Origin: Gelidibacter maritimus
GTDB lineage: Bacteria > Bacteroidota > Bacteroidia > Flavobacteriales > Flavobacteriaceae
DNA length: 64,000 bases
Direction of reading: 5' to 3'
Assembly: GCF_014062315.1 (NCBI RefSeq)
Contig: NZ_JACGLT010000001.1
Coordinates: 372,001 to 436,000, forward strand
The notes below the pieces were generated by a model. The model was not told the origin of the DNA, ran no database searches, and saw nothing but the letters and a program-made list of their open reading frames with translations. Made by a program: the position numbers and the translations under genes. Below, piece after piece: positions 1 through 9,790 of the stretch. Position 1 is the stretch's first letter, and the number at the start of each line of letters is the position of its first letter.

Positions 1-110
1 TTTCTATTCATACCTCGTAGGATTTCCGGCTCGTGCCAGTAGGACGTACTCAGCGACTTTGGATTTGATCTTGGCAGAACTATTAAAGATGGATGCTATA
101 ACAGGAATAT
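1..110. repeat. Partial copy of a dispersed intergenic repeat
   Basis: The left edge shares the 14-mer TATTCATACCTCGT with the region near 8760 and has a looser match (GTAC..CTCAGCGACTTT) to the region near 62270. The three copies are diverged and all lie between genes. A short open frame runs through positions 2-127 but resembles no protein I know, so I treat it as non-coding repeat sequence. The copy probably extends left of the window. Confidence 0.4.
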
Positions 111-190
111 GTCTTATTGTTGAATAACTTGTTAAACAGATCGCAAATTGCGAGTTTTGTAAATTGAAAAAAAATATAGAGCAGAGTTTT

Positions 191-754
191 ATGGAACATG
201 AACACTTTATTTTCTGCCTGGAGGCCATTCCAGATGTTGATTCTGTCCATAATACCGAAGTGGTCAAAATCTTAGAGGAAATTGCGCTGCAACAAGGTAT
301 AGCAAGTATTTATAAGACCTGTGATACCATTGAAGGTTTGGAGGAAAGCTTAAACGCACTGCTATATGACGATCATCATTTCAAAGATTATGAGATTATA
401 TACCTCGTCGTGCCAGGAGAGGCTAACAATATCATGCTGAATAACTACTATTACAGTATAGAGGAAATTGCCGAAATTTTTGAAGGAAAAATGAAAGGTA
501 AAGTGATCCATTTTTCAAATGACAAAGTTTTGGATTTATCAGAGGAGGAGTCGCAATACTTTCTCGATGTTACCGGTGCTCGCGCCATTTCGGGCTATGG
601 CCGGGCGATAAGTGAAATTCCAAGTTATAGGACTTTAGATCGCGCCTATTTTAGTCTATATCAGGAAAATCATGACCTAAAAGAAGTGGTGGAAGAACTT
701 TTCCAAAAATATTACGACCTCTGTCAATTTCTTGATTTCAGATTGTATTATTAA
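191..754 (+). CDS. DUF6642-like protein (caspase-fold-like, active site missing)
   Basis: A soluble protein of about 187 aa. I prefer the ATG at 191 to the TTG at 164 because the similarity pattern begins at HFIFCLEA and a purine-rich GAGCAGAG precedes the ATG. The layout (FCLE near the N-terminus, then IIYLVVPGEAN, KVIHFS and VTGARAISGYGR) follows the flavobacterial DUF6642 family as I remember it; that family looks like a small caspase/CHAT-type fold with HG and C in the catalytic positions. Here those positions read PG and N, so the protein may be inactive as a peptidase. There is no signal peptide or membrane segment. It stands alone, convergent with the AlkB-like gene. The family assignment is from memory and the fold is inference. 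Confidence 0.6.
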   Translation: MEHEHFIFCLEAIPDVDSVHNTEVVKILEEIALQQGIASIYKTCDTIEGLEESLNALLYDDHHFKDYEIIYLVVPGEANNIMLNNYYYSIEEIAEIFEGKMKGKVIHFSNDKVLDLSEEESQYFLDVTGARAISGYGRAISEIPSYRTLDRAYFSLYQENHDLKEVVEELFQKYYDLCQFLDFRLYY

Positions 755-838
755 TTGATGTCCTAATTTTGATGTCAAAATAGTCATCATTATCGACAGA
801 ACCTTTTGAGAAGTAAGCCATATTATAAACTCCGCTTA

Positions 839-1441
839 TTAGGTTGCAATAGTCCTAAAGGTTAAATTAAGTCGCGGGGTTGATACTTTCTTGGTAGGAG
901 GTAAGCGGTGCAGCCAATTGGCTTGCGTATGGCCTTTCATGACCAATAAGCTTCCGTTTTCCAACACCACGGATACTGTTTGTTTTGTGATTTTATGTTT
1001 GAATGCAAATTTTCGAGCTGCACCTAAACTTAACGACCCTATAGCGCCGTTCTTTTTTAAATCCTTTTCATCATCGCTATGCCAAGACATGCCTTCATCT
1101 CCAGTGTGGTACAAATTTAGCAGACATGAGTTAAAGGTTTCTCCGGATTGGTCTTCGATAATCTGTTTTAACTCTAAAAGTTCTTGGGTCCATGGTAAAG
1201 CCGACTTGGTGGTTTTTGAATAGGTGTATTGAAATGGGGCATCGCCATACCACGCTACCTTACGCTTGGTGACTATTAGTTTTCCGAAAATAATAGTCTG
1301 GTCGTGCTCCCATAAAATATTTTTCAATAATTGATCAAAATAATGACTCGCGTTCTTAGAGTCAAGGATACTTCCATAATAACGGACATCTCCATCAAAT
1401 GGTAATATGTTTGATTCAGGTAGGTTGTTGAATAAATCCAT
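839..1441 (-). CDS. AlkB-like 2-oxoglutarate/Fe(II)-dependent dioxygenase (DNA alkylation repair)
   Basis: A 200-aa cytoplasmic enzyme expected to remove methyl groups oxidatively from alkylated bases (1-methyladenine, 3-methylcytosine), using Fe(II), O2 and 2-oxoglutarate. The iron-binding triad is visible: H121 and D123 in MSWHSDDE, and H178 in HTQANWLHRLP. R190 and R196 in PRLNLTFR are the conserved arginines that hold 2-oxoglutarate and complete the family signature. Length fits the short AlkB homologues (ALKBH2/3-like). It is a single gene with no obvious operon partner. Substrate preference cannot be told from sequence. Confidence 0.93.
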   Translation of the reverse strand: MDLFNNLPESNILPFDGDVRYYGSILDSKNASHYFDQLLKNILWEHDQTIIFGKLIVTKRKVAWYGDAPFQYTYSKTTKSALPWTQELLELKQIIEDQSGETFNSCLLNLYHTGDEGMSWHSDDEKDLKKNGAIGSLSLGAARKFAFKHKITKQTVSVVLENGSLLVMKGHTQANWLHRLPPTKKVSTPRLNLTFRTIAT

Positions 1442-1568
1442 GCTTACTTAGTCTTCATTTACAAACCTTGAGCTTCGTGATTGAGGTTCTGCGGCTTGTA
1501 GCGTGCGTTATTCATCAAATTTGATCGTTTTATATACCTGCTTTGGAATGAGATGAATTACAAATCTG

Positions 1569-2216
1569 TTAAAAAGCCAAACCGATGCCAACCCCAAAAT
1601 TAAGTCCAAATCCAGTGATGTTTTCATCTTCTCTTTCAAAAGACTCATCCGTATCTCCAAATACAAAGCTTGGTCCGGCGTAGGGATTTATGGAAATGTT
1701 TTGCGCTACCAAGAACTGATACCCCAATAAGGCTCGGACATTGTACAGCTCTAAGTCTCTCTGTTTTATTTGCTCCGTATAGGATTCTTCATTATCGCTA
1801 TTTCCATTGGGCTCAAGTTCAAGTGCTGATAAACGCTCTTTGTATTTCATGAATTGAATTCCTGGCCCAATATAAAAACCCTTTGGTGCCTTATGATTTC
1901 TCATATAATGTCTATAATCAATATTCACTGAAATGATTTCTTTTCTATGATGGGTATCTATTGGATTATTCAAGGGTTTGCCAAAAAAATCTAAGTACAG
2001 TTCTTGAAAATCGTTTAGATTGTAGTTGTTTGTTTTACCAATTCCGAAGCCAAGTTGTAGTGTTGACCGGTCATTAAGTACACGCTCATATTGCACATCG
2101 TAGATGTTGGAAATGAGCAATAGCGAATTTAGTTTTACAACATTTTTCTTAGTCTCTTGGGCGCTTTTTGTAATCGAGAACAGAATAGCTATGACAATAA
2201 AAACAAACTTTTTCAT
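1569..2216 (-). CDS. Outer-membrane beta-barrel protein (porin-family type)
   Basis: A 215-aa protein with an N-terminal signal peptide (hydrophobic FVFIVIAILFSI, cleavage likely after KSA) followed by alternating amphipathic strands (VQYERVLNDRSTLQLGFGIG, ISVNIDYRHYM, GFYIGPGIQFMKY, GFGLNFGVGIGLAF) and a terminal aromatic residue. This is typical of small OmpW/DUF3575-type eight-stranded barrels in Bacteroidota. No ligand can be inferred. The gene is monocistronic, and the 297 bp upstream show no clear feature apart from AT richness. Confidence 0.75.
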   Translation of the reverse strand: MKKFVFIVIAILFSITKSAQETKKNVVKLNSLLLISNIYDVQYERVLNDRSTLQLGFGIGKTNNYNLNDFQELYLDFFGKPLNNPIDTHHRKEIISVNIDYRHYMRNHKAPKGFYIGPGIQFMKYKERLSALELEPNGNSDNEESYTEQIKQRDLELYNVRALLGYQFLVAQNISINPYAGPSFVFGDTDESFEREDENITGFGLNFGVGIGLAF

Positions 2217-2513
2217 GGCTCAGATGGTGGTTAAGAATTTTTTAGATGTGGTTTTATGAATGTTCAATTGGTTATTTACTCTAAGATAATCAAAAATATT
2301 TTACTTTTTAAAATGATAATAGACATAGACGGGAAAAATCTTTCAATGTAAAAATTAGAGCTGATAGAACACATTGAAGAAGCGTCAAGATCATAAAATT
2401 TAGTCCTTATAAATTGACCATAACTTTTTTGTCGACACACAAGCTAATAGTATTGATCCAAAAATGATGAGCAATAAATAGCCATGTTCTTCACAAGGTT
2501 GAGGAGCCAATTT

Positions 2514-3236
2514 TTACATAAACCGATCCATAAAATCATTTTTAAAAGCTCTTCCTAATGGAACTTTTATATTGTTTTCAAGAACGATTTGATTTCCTGA
2601 AACTTTATTGATTTTAGTGGTATTAATGATGTAGGACTTATGAATTCGTTTAAATTTTTTCTGCGGCAGAACATCTTCCCAATATCGTAAGGATTCCGAC
2701 GAAAGGTGTTTCTTATTCGCCAGGTGTATCTCGGTGTAATCAGAGTCGACCATTATAAAAACAATGTCATCTATATTTATCCTGATATATTCATAACCAC
2801 TTTTAATATAGATTTCCTCTGTATGGTTTTTGGTTTCAGTTTCAACATCGTTGGCTTGTAAATTTGATACCGATGTGGCCTTTGGATCAGAAGACCTATT
2901 TAATTTTGAAATGGCTTGGATGAACCGTTGAAATGAGAAAGGTTTTAATAAATAATCAACCACATTCAATTCGTAACCTTCCAAGGCGTATTCTGAAAAA
3001 GCAGTCGTTAAAATGACTTGTGGCGGATTTGGAAGCGTTTTTAAGAAATCAATCCCAGATAATTTTGGCAAATGGATGTCCAAAAACATCACATCTATCT
3101 TTTCTGAATTCAAGACTTCCATGGCTTCCAATGCATCGGTATAAGTGCCTACTAAATTTAGTGTACCCATATCTTCAATGTATTTTTTTAAAATACGTTG
3201 CGCTGGCATTTGGTCTTCGATGATGATGCAGTTCAT
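2514..3236 (-). CDS. LytTR-family response regulator
   Basis: A 240-aa transcription regulator. Residues 1-120 form a receiver domain with the acidic pair E7/D8 and phosphoacceptor D53 in VMFLDIHLPKLSG; the lysine of the LLKPFSFQRF motif completes the active site. Residues about 140-240 form a LytTR DNA-binding domain (DIVFIMVDSDYTEIHL ... FKRIHKSYIINTTKI). It overlaps the upstream kinase gene by 4 bp (ATGA), so the two are co-translated and form a cognate pair. Targets are unknown; the divergent doxX and TonB-receptor genes are nearby candidates. Confidence 0.95.
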   Translation of the reverse strand: MNCIIIEDQMPAQRILKKYIEDMGTLNLVGTYTDALEAMEVLNSEKIDVMFLDIHLPKLSGIDFLKTLPNPPQVILTTAFSEYALEGYELNVVDYLLKPFSFQRFIQAISKLNRSSDPKATSVSNLQANDVETETKNHTEEIYIKSGYEYIRINIDDIVFIMVDSDYTEIHLANKKHLSSESLRYWEDVLPQKKFKRIHKSYIINTTKINKVSGNQIVLENNIKVPLGRAFKNDFMDRFM

Positions 3237-4252
3237 ATGTTCTTAGTTTTACTTAAATCGATGGTCAAGTCAACATTATAAAGGTTGTTATTAGTGTCAA
3301 TTTTTAGCGTATGACAATTTGGATATATCAATTCCAAACGTTTTCTGACATTTTCCAAGCCTATTCCATTATCCAGACTTTGGGTATTGCTCTGTTTCAA
3401 ATACGAATTGTTACAGATAAAATGTAAAATTCCATTATCGGACACCTTAATGTCAATGACAATAGAAATATCTTTAGACTGACTTGAAACGCTATGTTTG
3501 AACGCATTTTCGATAAATACTGAAAGTATCAAGGGCGCTATTCTATAGTTGGATGGTATATTGCCAATTTCAAAAGTAACCTCACCACGTCCTTCCACCT
3601 GAAGTTTGCTCAATAAAATATAATTCTCAATATGTTCCATTTCCTTTTTAAGGGGGACAAATGGTGCTTGACATTCATACAGCATATAGCGTAAAACGGA
3701 TGAAAGCTCTAATATTATTTCGGGAGTTTTAGGTGATTGTTCAACGGCATGGGCATACAGGTTGTTCATATTGTTAAACAGAAAATGAGGATTGATCTGC
3801 GATTTGAGAAATTGCAATTCGCTTTCCTTGACCGAATTCCTCAATTCAATGACCTCCTGTTGTTTTTTTAAGGCATCCCATGCAAATTTAAAGCCCACCA
3901 AAATGGTAATGGTTGGCATCGTACTTAATAAATTATAAAATACACCCAGGAATTTTCTTCCTCTCGTATCTGGATAAAAAATTTGTTCCAAAAATGCTTC
4001 TTCCACAAAAATCACCAAAGCAATAGTCACAAGCGTATATATGGCAAATTCCAAATACCTGTTACGATAAAGGAAGCGCGGTAACAAGGCATAATTGATA
4101 ATAAGTGCAGCTATCGCATAGTTAAGGAAGAAATAAATTTGGTGGAATTCGACTCCTGGCAAGCGTCGGTCAAATCCAAAAAAAAGAAACACCAAAACAT
4201 TGAGGATGATCTGAAAAACAAGCTCTTTTAAATTTATATGTGATGTAGACAT
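3233..4252 (-). CDS. LytS-type sensor histidine kinase
   Basis: A 339-aa inner-membrane kinase with four hydrophobic segments in residues 8-125 and no large extracytoplasmic sensor. It has the His_kinase family H-box QINPHFLFNN (phosphoacceptor H156) and a GHKL ATPase domain with N-box FIENAFKHS and G-box GIGLENVRKRLELIYP. It phosphorylates the LytTR regulator whose gene overlaps its stop codon. The signal is unknown; such short four-helix kinases probably sense within the membrane. Confidence 0.95.
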   Translation of the reverse strand: MSTSHINLKELVFQIILNVLVFLFFGFDRRLPGVEFHQIYFFLNYAIAALIINYALLPRFLYRNRYLEFAIYTLVTIALVIFVEEAFLEQIFYPDTRGRKFLGVFYNLLSTMPTITILVGFKFAWDALKKQQEVIELRNSVKESELQFLKSQINPHFLFNNMNNLYAHAVEQSPKTPEIILELSSVLRYMLYECQAPFVPLKKEMEHIENYILLSKLQVEGRGEVTFEIGNIPSNYRIAPLILSVFIENAFKHSVSSQSKDISIVIDIKVSDNGILHFICNNSYLKQSNTQSLDNGIGLENVRKRLELIYPNCHTLKIDTNNNLYNVDLTIDLSKTKNI

Positions 4253-4490
4253 TTTTAAAATTATTTCATAAAAGTAAGTAATTCATAAGATTAAAGCTTA
4301 TTGAAACTCATCATCAACCCTCTGAATACTGCAAACGGCATTTTTATGCCTCTAAACGGAGATGTGCTTTTCACGGTAAAAGTTCTGTCGTTCGTATGAA
4401 AATATTTTTCTCCATACGATGCTATGGGTTTCTTTGTTCCATCAAATTAATTAAAACAATTGTAAACATCACTAATTAATACTCGCAAAA

Positions 4491-4913
4491 ATGAAATCCT
4501 TAGAAAAACTCACTTTTAATGATTTAGGCCTCTTAGTTTTAAGAGTGTTCCTTGGATTGACCATGTTGTTTGCTCATGGCGTCGGAAAATGGGGACGGCT
4601 ATTTGGTGGTGGTGAAATCCAGTTTAGAGATCCACTAGGCGTTGGAGATACCACCTCGTTAGCTTTGGCAGTTTTTGCTGAAGTTATCTGTAGCATATTA
4701 TTGGCTCTCGGACTAATGACACGCTGGGCATTAATCCCACTTATCATAACCATGGTGGTGGCAACATTTATCGTTCATAGCGCAGACCCATTTGGGGTAA
4801 TGGAGAAAGCAATGCTTTATGGGGTTGGTTATATTACAATATTCCTGACGGGTCCAGGTAAATACTCGGTTGATTATTACTTGAAAAATAAAAGAGCAGT
4901 AGTCAAGTCATAA
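4491..4913 (+). CDS. DoxX family membrane protein
   Basis: A 140-aa integral membrane protein with four predicted helices. Its N-terminal LLVLRVFLGLTMLFAHGVGKW and LAVFAEVICSILLALGLMTRWALIP are characteristic of DoxX/SURF4-like proteins linked to quinone or thiol redox functions. It starts 27 bp before the TonB-dependent receptor gene on the same strand, so co-transcription is likely. It is divergent from the LytS/LytTR pair, whose promoter must share the 238-bp gap. The biochemical role of most DoxX proteins is unsettled. Confidence 0.88.
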   Translation: MKSLEKLTFNDLGLLVLRVFLGLTMLFAHGVGKWGRLFGGGEIQFRDPLGVGDTTSLALAVFAEVICSILLALGLMTRWALIPLIITMVVATFIVHSADPFGVMEKAMLYGVGYITIFLTGPGKYSVDYYLKNKRAVVKS

Positions 4914-4940
4914 AACGATCAGATAATAAAAACTAAATTT

Positions 4941-7403
4941 ATGAAAAAGTATATCAGCATTCTTATTATATGTATGTCAATGGTCTCTTTTGGTCAAAAT
5001 CCAAATGGCGATTCAAAAGAAGTCATGATTACCGGAAATATTATTGAGGCCTCCACAGGTGCGCCTTTAGAATATGCAACTGTAGCATTTACTGATATGC
5101 AAGGTAAGATTGTAACGGGTGGTATTACTGATTTGGAGGGCAAATACGCCATTAAAGTGCCTGCTGGAATGTATAAGGTTACTTTTGAATTCATCGGTTT
5201 TTCAACTAAATCTCTGGAGAATCAAAATTTGACCGAGGACACCACCTTACCTACTGTAAGTTTAGCTGAAGATTTAGAGAGTCTGGACGAAATTGTGATT
5301 CGTGCAGAAACCACAGAAGTTGTTGTAAGACTTGATAAAAAGATCTATAATATTGGTAAGGACCTTACCACTAGTGGCGCAAATGTTGGCGATGCACTCT
5401 CAAATGTCCCCTCGGTTACTGTTGATATTGACGGTTCAATTGCTTTGAGAGGAAATGAAAATGTACGAATATTGATTAACGGCAAGCCTTCAGCAATTGC
5501 AGGTTTTGGATCTACTGATGCCCTGCGTGCACTGCCGGCAGATGCTATTGACCGGGTAGAAGTCATCACTTCGCCTTCCGCGCGTTATGATGCCGAAGGT
5601 ACTGCCGGGATTTTGAATATTATTTTAAGGAAGGAAAAAACCTTGGGCTTAAACGGATCTTTACAAACCAACGTGGGGGTGCCGGCAAGCAGTAGTCTTA
5701 ATGGAAATATTAATTTACGGACCGACAAATTCAACATTTTTAATAATACCGGCTGGCGTTATCGAGAATCTCCCGGAAAAGCTTATTTTAGTAACCAATA
5801 CCTGTCCAGTAACATCATAAATCCCCTGGTTATTGAAAATAGAGACATGGATCGTATTAACAGAAATTTCAATACCAATTTGGGAATTGAATACTTCATT
5901 TCTGATAAAACGAGTGTTACAGCATCAGCATTTTTCTCACATGGAAATGATGATGATGAAACAATTAATAAAACGGATGAATTTGACACCAATAATGATT
6001 TGGCCATAAGTAGAGATCGGATCGAATACGAATCGGAAACCGATACCAACTATCAATTGGCCTTAAATTACATTACCAAGTTCGACGATAACGGCCACGA
6101 ATTAAAAGCCGATTTGCAATTTGAAAAAGAGAATGAAGAGGAAATCTCGTTGATTAACGAGAACAACACCTATCCAAATGAAGTGGTGCTGCCGTCCGAA
6201 TTTATTACCACAGATGAAAATCAAAAGGAATATTTGGCTCAGATTGACTATGTACGTCCCATTGGCGAGAATGCACAATTTGAGGCAGGCTTTCGCGGTA
6301 ATTTTACGGAGACTGTTACCGATTACGAGCTGACTGAGCAAATGACAGCTGGTGGTAGTTTTATTCGAAATGATAGTTTGTCCAATATGTTTACCTATAA
6401 CGAAAATGTAAATGCCTTATACTCACAGTATGGTAATAAATATGGGAAATTTTCGGTATTGTTGGGTTTGCGTCTTGAACACACTCAATTAAAGGGCGAA
6501 GTAGATGCGGAGAATGTCGAAGCCAATGGCGATGATGCACTCAATATTAATTTCGATAAGTCGTACACTGGCTTATTTCCGACATTAAATCTGACCTATG
6601 AACTCAATGATCGTGAAAGTATTACTTTGGGCTATAACCGACGTATCAATAGGCCAAGAGGTCGTTGGATCAATCCGTTTCCATCCCGTTCAAGTGAAGC
6701 CAATATCTTCCAGGGCAATCCCAATTTAGACCCAGCTTTTGCCAGTGCTTTTGATCTCGGTTATCTTAAGCGTTGGAGTAAGCTCACCTTGACCTCTTCT
6801 ATTTATTACCAACATGAAACCGATGCTTTTGAACGCATCCAGGAAGATACGGGTCAAGAAACTTCCAATGGTATCCCCATTATTAGAACACTTCCTATCA
6901 ATTTAAGTACCAATGAACGTATTGGTTTTGAAGTTGGTATTTTATATAATCCGGCCAAATGGTTGCGTCTTAACGGAAGTTTTAACTTTTTCCAGTTCAA
7001 TACAGATGGCGAATTTAACGGTATAGACTATGGTGCAAAAAATACCAGCTATTTTGCCAGGGGAAGTGCCAAGGTGAGCCTGCCATATAATATAGAATGG
7101 CAAACCAATGCTTTTTATAGAGGGCCTTCCAATAATTCGCAAACCGAGAATGATGGTATTTTATCCGTTGATCTGGCCTTGAGCAAGGATATCCTAAATG
7201 ACAATGCCACTGTAGGATTTAATGTCAATGATTTGTTTAATTCGCGTAAACGATCCTCTCTTACCACTACGGATACCTTTATCAGCGAGAGTGAATACCA
7301 ATGGCGCCAACGTTCGGTTAATCTATCTTTCACCTATCGCTTTAATCAGAAGAAAGAAAGAAGACCTCAAGAAAGTAGGGATGATGATGAAGGAGAGTTT
7401 TGA
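4941..7403 (+). CDS. TonB-dependent receptor with N-terminal carboxypeptidase-like regulatory domain
   Basis: An 820-aa outer-membrane receptor. A signal peptide (ISILIICMSMVSFGQ) is followed by a CarboxypepD_reg-like Ig domain at about 25-110 (ASTGAPLEYATVAFTDMQGK ... GFSTKS), a plug at about 130-235 (LSNVPSVTVDIDGSIALRG, RVEVITSPSARYDAEGTAGILNI) and a 22-strand barrel of the OMP_b-brl_3 type. It ends in an unusual charged tail (RRPQESRDDDEGEF) instead of a terminal aromatic. This subgroup lacks a SusD partner here, so glycan uptake is not implied; the substrate is unknown. It follows doxX by 27 bp. Confidence 0.92.
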   Translation: MKKYISILIICMSMVSFGQNPNGDSKEVMITGNIIEASTGAPLEYATVAFTDMQGKIVTGGITDLEGKYAIKVPAGMYKVTFEFIGFSTKSLENQNLTEDTTLPTVSLAEDLESLDEIVIRAETTEVVVRLDKKIYNIGKDLTTSGANVGDALSNVPSVTVDIDGSIALRGNENVRILINGKPSAIAGFGSTDALRALPADAIDRVEVITSPSARYDAEGTAGILNIILRKEKTLGLNGSLQTNVGVPASSSLNGNINLRTDKFNIFNNTGWRYRESPGKAYFSNQYLSSNIINPLVIENRDMDRINRNFNTNLGIEYFISDKTSVTASAFFSHGNDDDETINKTDEFDTNNDLAISRDRIEYESETDTNYQLALNYITKFDDNGHELKADLQFEKENEEEISLINENNTYPNEVVLPSEFITTDENQKEYLAQIDYVRPIGENAQFEAGFRGNFTETVTDYELTEQMTAGGSFIRNDSLSNMFTYNENVNALYSQYGNKYGKFSVLLGLRLEHTQLKGEVDAENVEANGDDALNINFDKSYTGLFPTLNLTYELNDRESITLGYNRRINRPRGRWINPFPSRSSEANIFQGNPNLDPAFASAFDLGYLKRWSKLTLTSSIYYQHETDAFERIQEDTGQETSNGIPIIRTLPINLSTNERIGFEVGILYNPAKWLRLNGSFNFFQFNTDGEFNGIDYGAKNTSYFARGSAKVSLPYNIEWQTNAFYRGPSNNSQTENDGILSVDLALSKDILNDNATVGFNVNDLFNSRKRSSLTTTDTFISESEYQWRQRSVNLSFTYRFNQKKERRPQESRDDDEGEF

Positions 7404-7635
7404 GACAATTGCTTTGCGCCCTTGCTCTCAGGAAGTTTAAGATCAGGTTTTAGGTAAAATGCTCGAACCGATTTTCAAGAGTTTCAAATTGAACATCATC
7501 TTATTATAGGAAACCAATTAAGGTGAGGATTGGTTTAATTGGAACATATTGGATTTGGAATTGAATAAATAAACAATTAATTTGTTGGTATTGATGCGTC
7601 TTACCGACCGATTTATTGTAATCAATCCAAATATT

Positions 7636-8361
7636 ATGAAAAACAATTTCTCTGATTTAAAAGCCATCTATGTCAACTGTACATTAAAAAAATCACCTGT
7701 TCAAAGTCACACTCGCAATTTAATGGATGTTTCTATAAATATTATGGAATCTGAGGGGGTCGCAGTAGAAGTGATCCGATTGGTAGATTACGAGATTCCC
7801 GTGGGTGTCCAGCCCGATATGACCAAAGAAGGTGCATCTATAGATGAGTGGCCTGAACTCTATAAAAAAATAATTGAGGCCGATATCTTGGTCATTGGAA
7901 CTCCCATCTGGTTAGGAGAACGTTCTTCTATTTCTACTAAACTTATAGAACGTCTCTACGCCATGAGTGGACATCAGAATGATAAGGGCCAATATGTTTA
8001 TTATGGAAAAACCGGAGGCTGTATTATTACTGGGAATGAAGATGGTGTAAAACATTGCGCTATGGGCATTCTTTATGCGCTTCAACATTTGGGTTACAGC
8101 ATTCCACCACAGGCAGATGCCGGTTGGATTGGTGAAATCGGTCCGGGTCCGAGTTTTGGAGATAAATCATGGGACGGCAAAAAAATAAATCCACCCACAG
8201 GTTACGATTCTTCTTTCACCAATAGAAATATTACTTTTATGACTTATAATTTACTTCATCTTGCCAAAATGTTAAAGGTGAATGGAGGTTACCCTTCTTA
8301 CGGAAATTCCATAAAAGAATGGGATGACGGCAAACGATGGAATTTCGAAAATCCAGCATAG
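7636..8361 (+). CDS. Flavodoxin-like NAD(P)H-dependent FMN reductase
   Basis: About 241 aa. I chose the ATG at 7636 because the fold begins at LKAIYVNCTLKKSP, the phosphate-binding loop strand of NADPH-dependent FMN reductases; the longer reading from 7582 adds an unlikely leader. EADILVIGTPIWLGERSS (residues about 90-110) is the second FMN-contacting loop of the family. It is cytoplasmic, probably a quinone or flavin reductase. The gene stands alone in a repeat-containing stretch, and nothing ties it to a pathway. Confidence 0.85.
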   Translation: MKNNFSDLKAIYVNCTLKKSPVQSHTRNLMDVSINIMESEGVAVEVIRLVDYEIPVGVQPDMTKEGASIDEWPELYKKIIEADILVIGTPIWLGERSSISTKLIERLYAMSGHQNDKGQYVYYGKTGGCIITGNEDGVKHCAMGILYALQHLGYSIPPQADAGWIGEIGPGPSFGDKSWDGKKINPPTGYDSSFTNRNITFMTYNLLHLAKMLKVNGGYPSYGNSIKEWDDGKRWNFENPA

Positions 8362-8689
8362 TTATCATTTTCTAATTACCGTGAATGCTCATTTATTTGA
8401 AAATAGAAAACGGTTATTTTCCGATCACTTTACATATTATGCAGCATTTACAGACGCTCCTTTGGCGAGGGTAGGGATGAGTACTTGTGATATACTTGGC
8501 GAAACAAAAATTGGACGTAAGTCTATTTTCAGAACTCCTTACCATTACTAATTAGCAACCCTAATTAAATACTGTGTTCATTCACGTCATGATAAGGCTC
8601 TTAATGTAAAATTGGACAATAAACCAGGGAAGCCACCGATAATTCAGAAATATCACGAATAGGATGATTGTTTTTATCTTGAAAGCGTA

Positions 8690-8825
8690 TCTTCGCTTTG
8701 ATTCCCACCCGTGGGTTTTAATAACCCGAGGCTTACCTCGATCGAAAAGACAGTTCCTTATTCATACCTCGTGAGTTTGCTCTGAGGATCTTGATTTAGA
8801 GCGATCTTTCGCAAGTGAAAAAATC
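8690..8825. repeat. Dispersed intergenic repeat, copy 2
   Basis: GTGGGTTTTAATAACCCGAG ... CGATCGAAAAGACAG ... TATTCATACCTCGTGAGTTTG aligns with 62175-62310 (ATGGGTTTTGATACCCCGAG ... CGATCAAAAAACTGA ... ACTTCGTGAGCTTG) and in part with positions 1-110. The 8362-8848 gap contains nothing else I can support. No transposase or terminal inverted repeat is seen, so this is either a degraded mobile remnant or a structured RNA. Confidence 0.5.
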
Positions 8826-8848
8826 ATCTTATTTCAAATACCTTGCAT

Positions 8849-9460
8849 ATGCTTTTTACAAAATTAGGGATATTGCTTATTGGATTTGCGCAAGCAAGTC
8901 TATTGCCTTATGCCATTAGAAAGGCGCTAAAGCACGTGAAGTTGGATTTAGAAAAATATACCCTGAGTTTTTTAAGCAATAAAAGTCTTTACGGGCAAAA
9001 ATTGGTCAAAGGCTATAAGTGGATGCTCCTTGCTACAGCACTTCTTACGTATGCTTACTTCTGGTTGTTAACTGAGTATTACGACCTTGGCCAACACGAT
9101 AAACTTATGCGATATTTAGACATAGGTTTCGCATCGCTCGCACTTCTTGCTTTTGTGCCGCATAATCTAACGCCCTATAGCTTAAAAAATTTTGCACCAT
9201 CGCTACAACGATTCCTGCATAACGTATTGGCAGTAGTCGTATTTCTTTCACTGCCGGCATTGATCATTACTTTTCAGGTCATCATTCTTCCCGAAATAAA
9301 ATTTCTTGGTATTTCAGGACTGGCCATCATCGGAATAACCGTTCTCACTGTCATTCTTTCAATTTTAAAAAATGGGGTCAATGGAGCAACAGAATTGCTG
9401 TTTATTAATGGTATAGGCCTTTGGACTATTTTTGTTACTATTGTCACGTTTGTGAGTTGA
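8849..9460 (+). CDS. Multi-pass inner-membrane protein of unknown function
   Basis: About 203 aa from the ATG at 8849 (a TTG two codons upstream is less likely). Five to six hydrophobic helices are visible (LGILLIGFAQASLLPYAI, WMLLATALLTYAYFWLL, IGFASLALLAFVP, VLAVVVFLSLPALIITFQVI, GLAIIGITVLTVILSI, GIGLWTIFVTIVTFV). I recognise no catalytic motif or family. It is flanked on the left by the dispersed repeat and on the right by an empty 420-bp region, so it is probably monocistronic. Confidence 0.65.
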   Translation: MLFTKLGILLIGFAQASLLPYAIRKALKHVKLDLEKYTLSFLSNKSLYGQKLVKGYKWMLLATALLTYAYFWLLTEYYDLGQHDKLMRYLDIGFASLALLAFVPHNLTPYSLKNFAPSLQRFLHNVLAVVVFLSLPALIITFQVIILPEIKFLGISGLAIIGITVLTVILSILKNGVNGATELLFINGIGLWTIFVTIVTFVS

Positions 9461-9790
9461 CCACTGACAAATGTGTTTGCGGTGCATGGAATGAGATTCG
9501 CAACACAGTCGTAATTTTATGAAAATAATTGTTGATCTAAGCCACCTGTGGTTAAAGGAGACAATCTGCTTAATCCACTAAAATCCCACAACTTTTTGGT
9601 TCGTTGCACCAATTAAAAAATTTACGATTCTAAACCTATGGTTTCCTTTTGCGGAGAATGAGAAATTAATACTATTGATCCCAATAGTCGTCGCACCATA
9701 CAATAAAGCTCAAAACTGCTAAGACAATTTTTGGTGTTTTGTTTTTATCCACTTAAGAAAACGGTCTGTTTTCAAGGTTCGTAAAAAAAT
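9461..9790. other. Intergenic region without a gene
   Basis: No coding potential is visible. A short stretch near 9569-9600 (CTGCTT ... AAAATCCCACAACTTTTTG) recurs near 49076-49098 (CTGCTTAAAATTCCACAACTTTTTG) just before tRNA-Ser, which points to a shared degenerate repeat. Confidence 0.4.

Noticed and set aside
2-127. Tail of a gene entering from the left
   Set aside because: The frame is open, but the same DNA is shared with intergenic copies elsewhere, so it is more likely repeat than coding.
4-267. Minus-strand open frame at the left edge
   Set aside because: It overlaps the DUF6642-like gene and the dispersed repeat, and is low in protein-like pattern.
8324-8551. 75-codon open frame overlapping the end of the flavodoxin-like gene
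   Set aside because: It begins inside the previous gene in another frame and its composition does not look like a protein; no family features.
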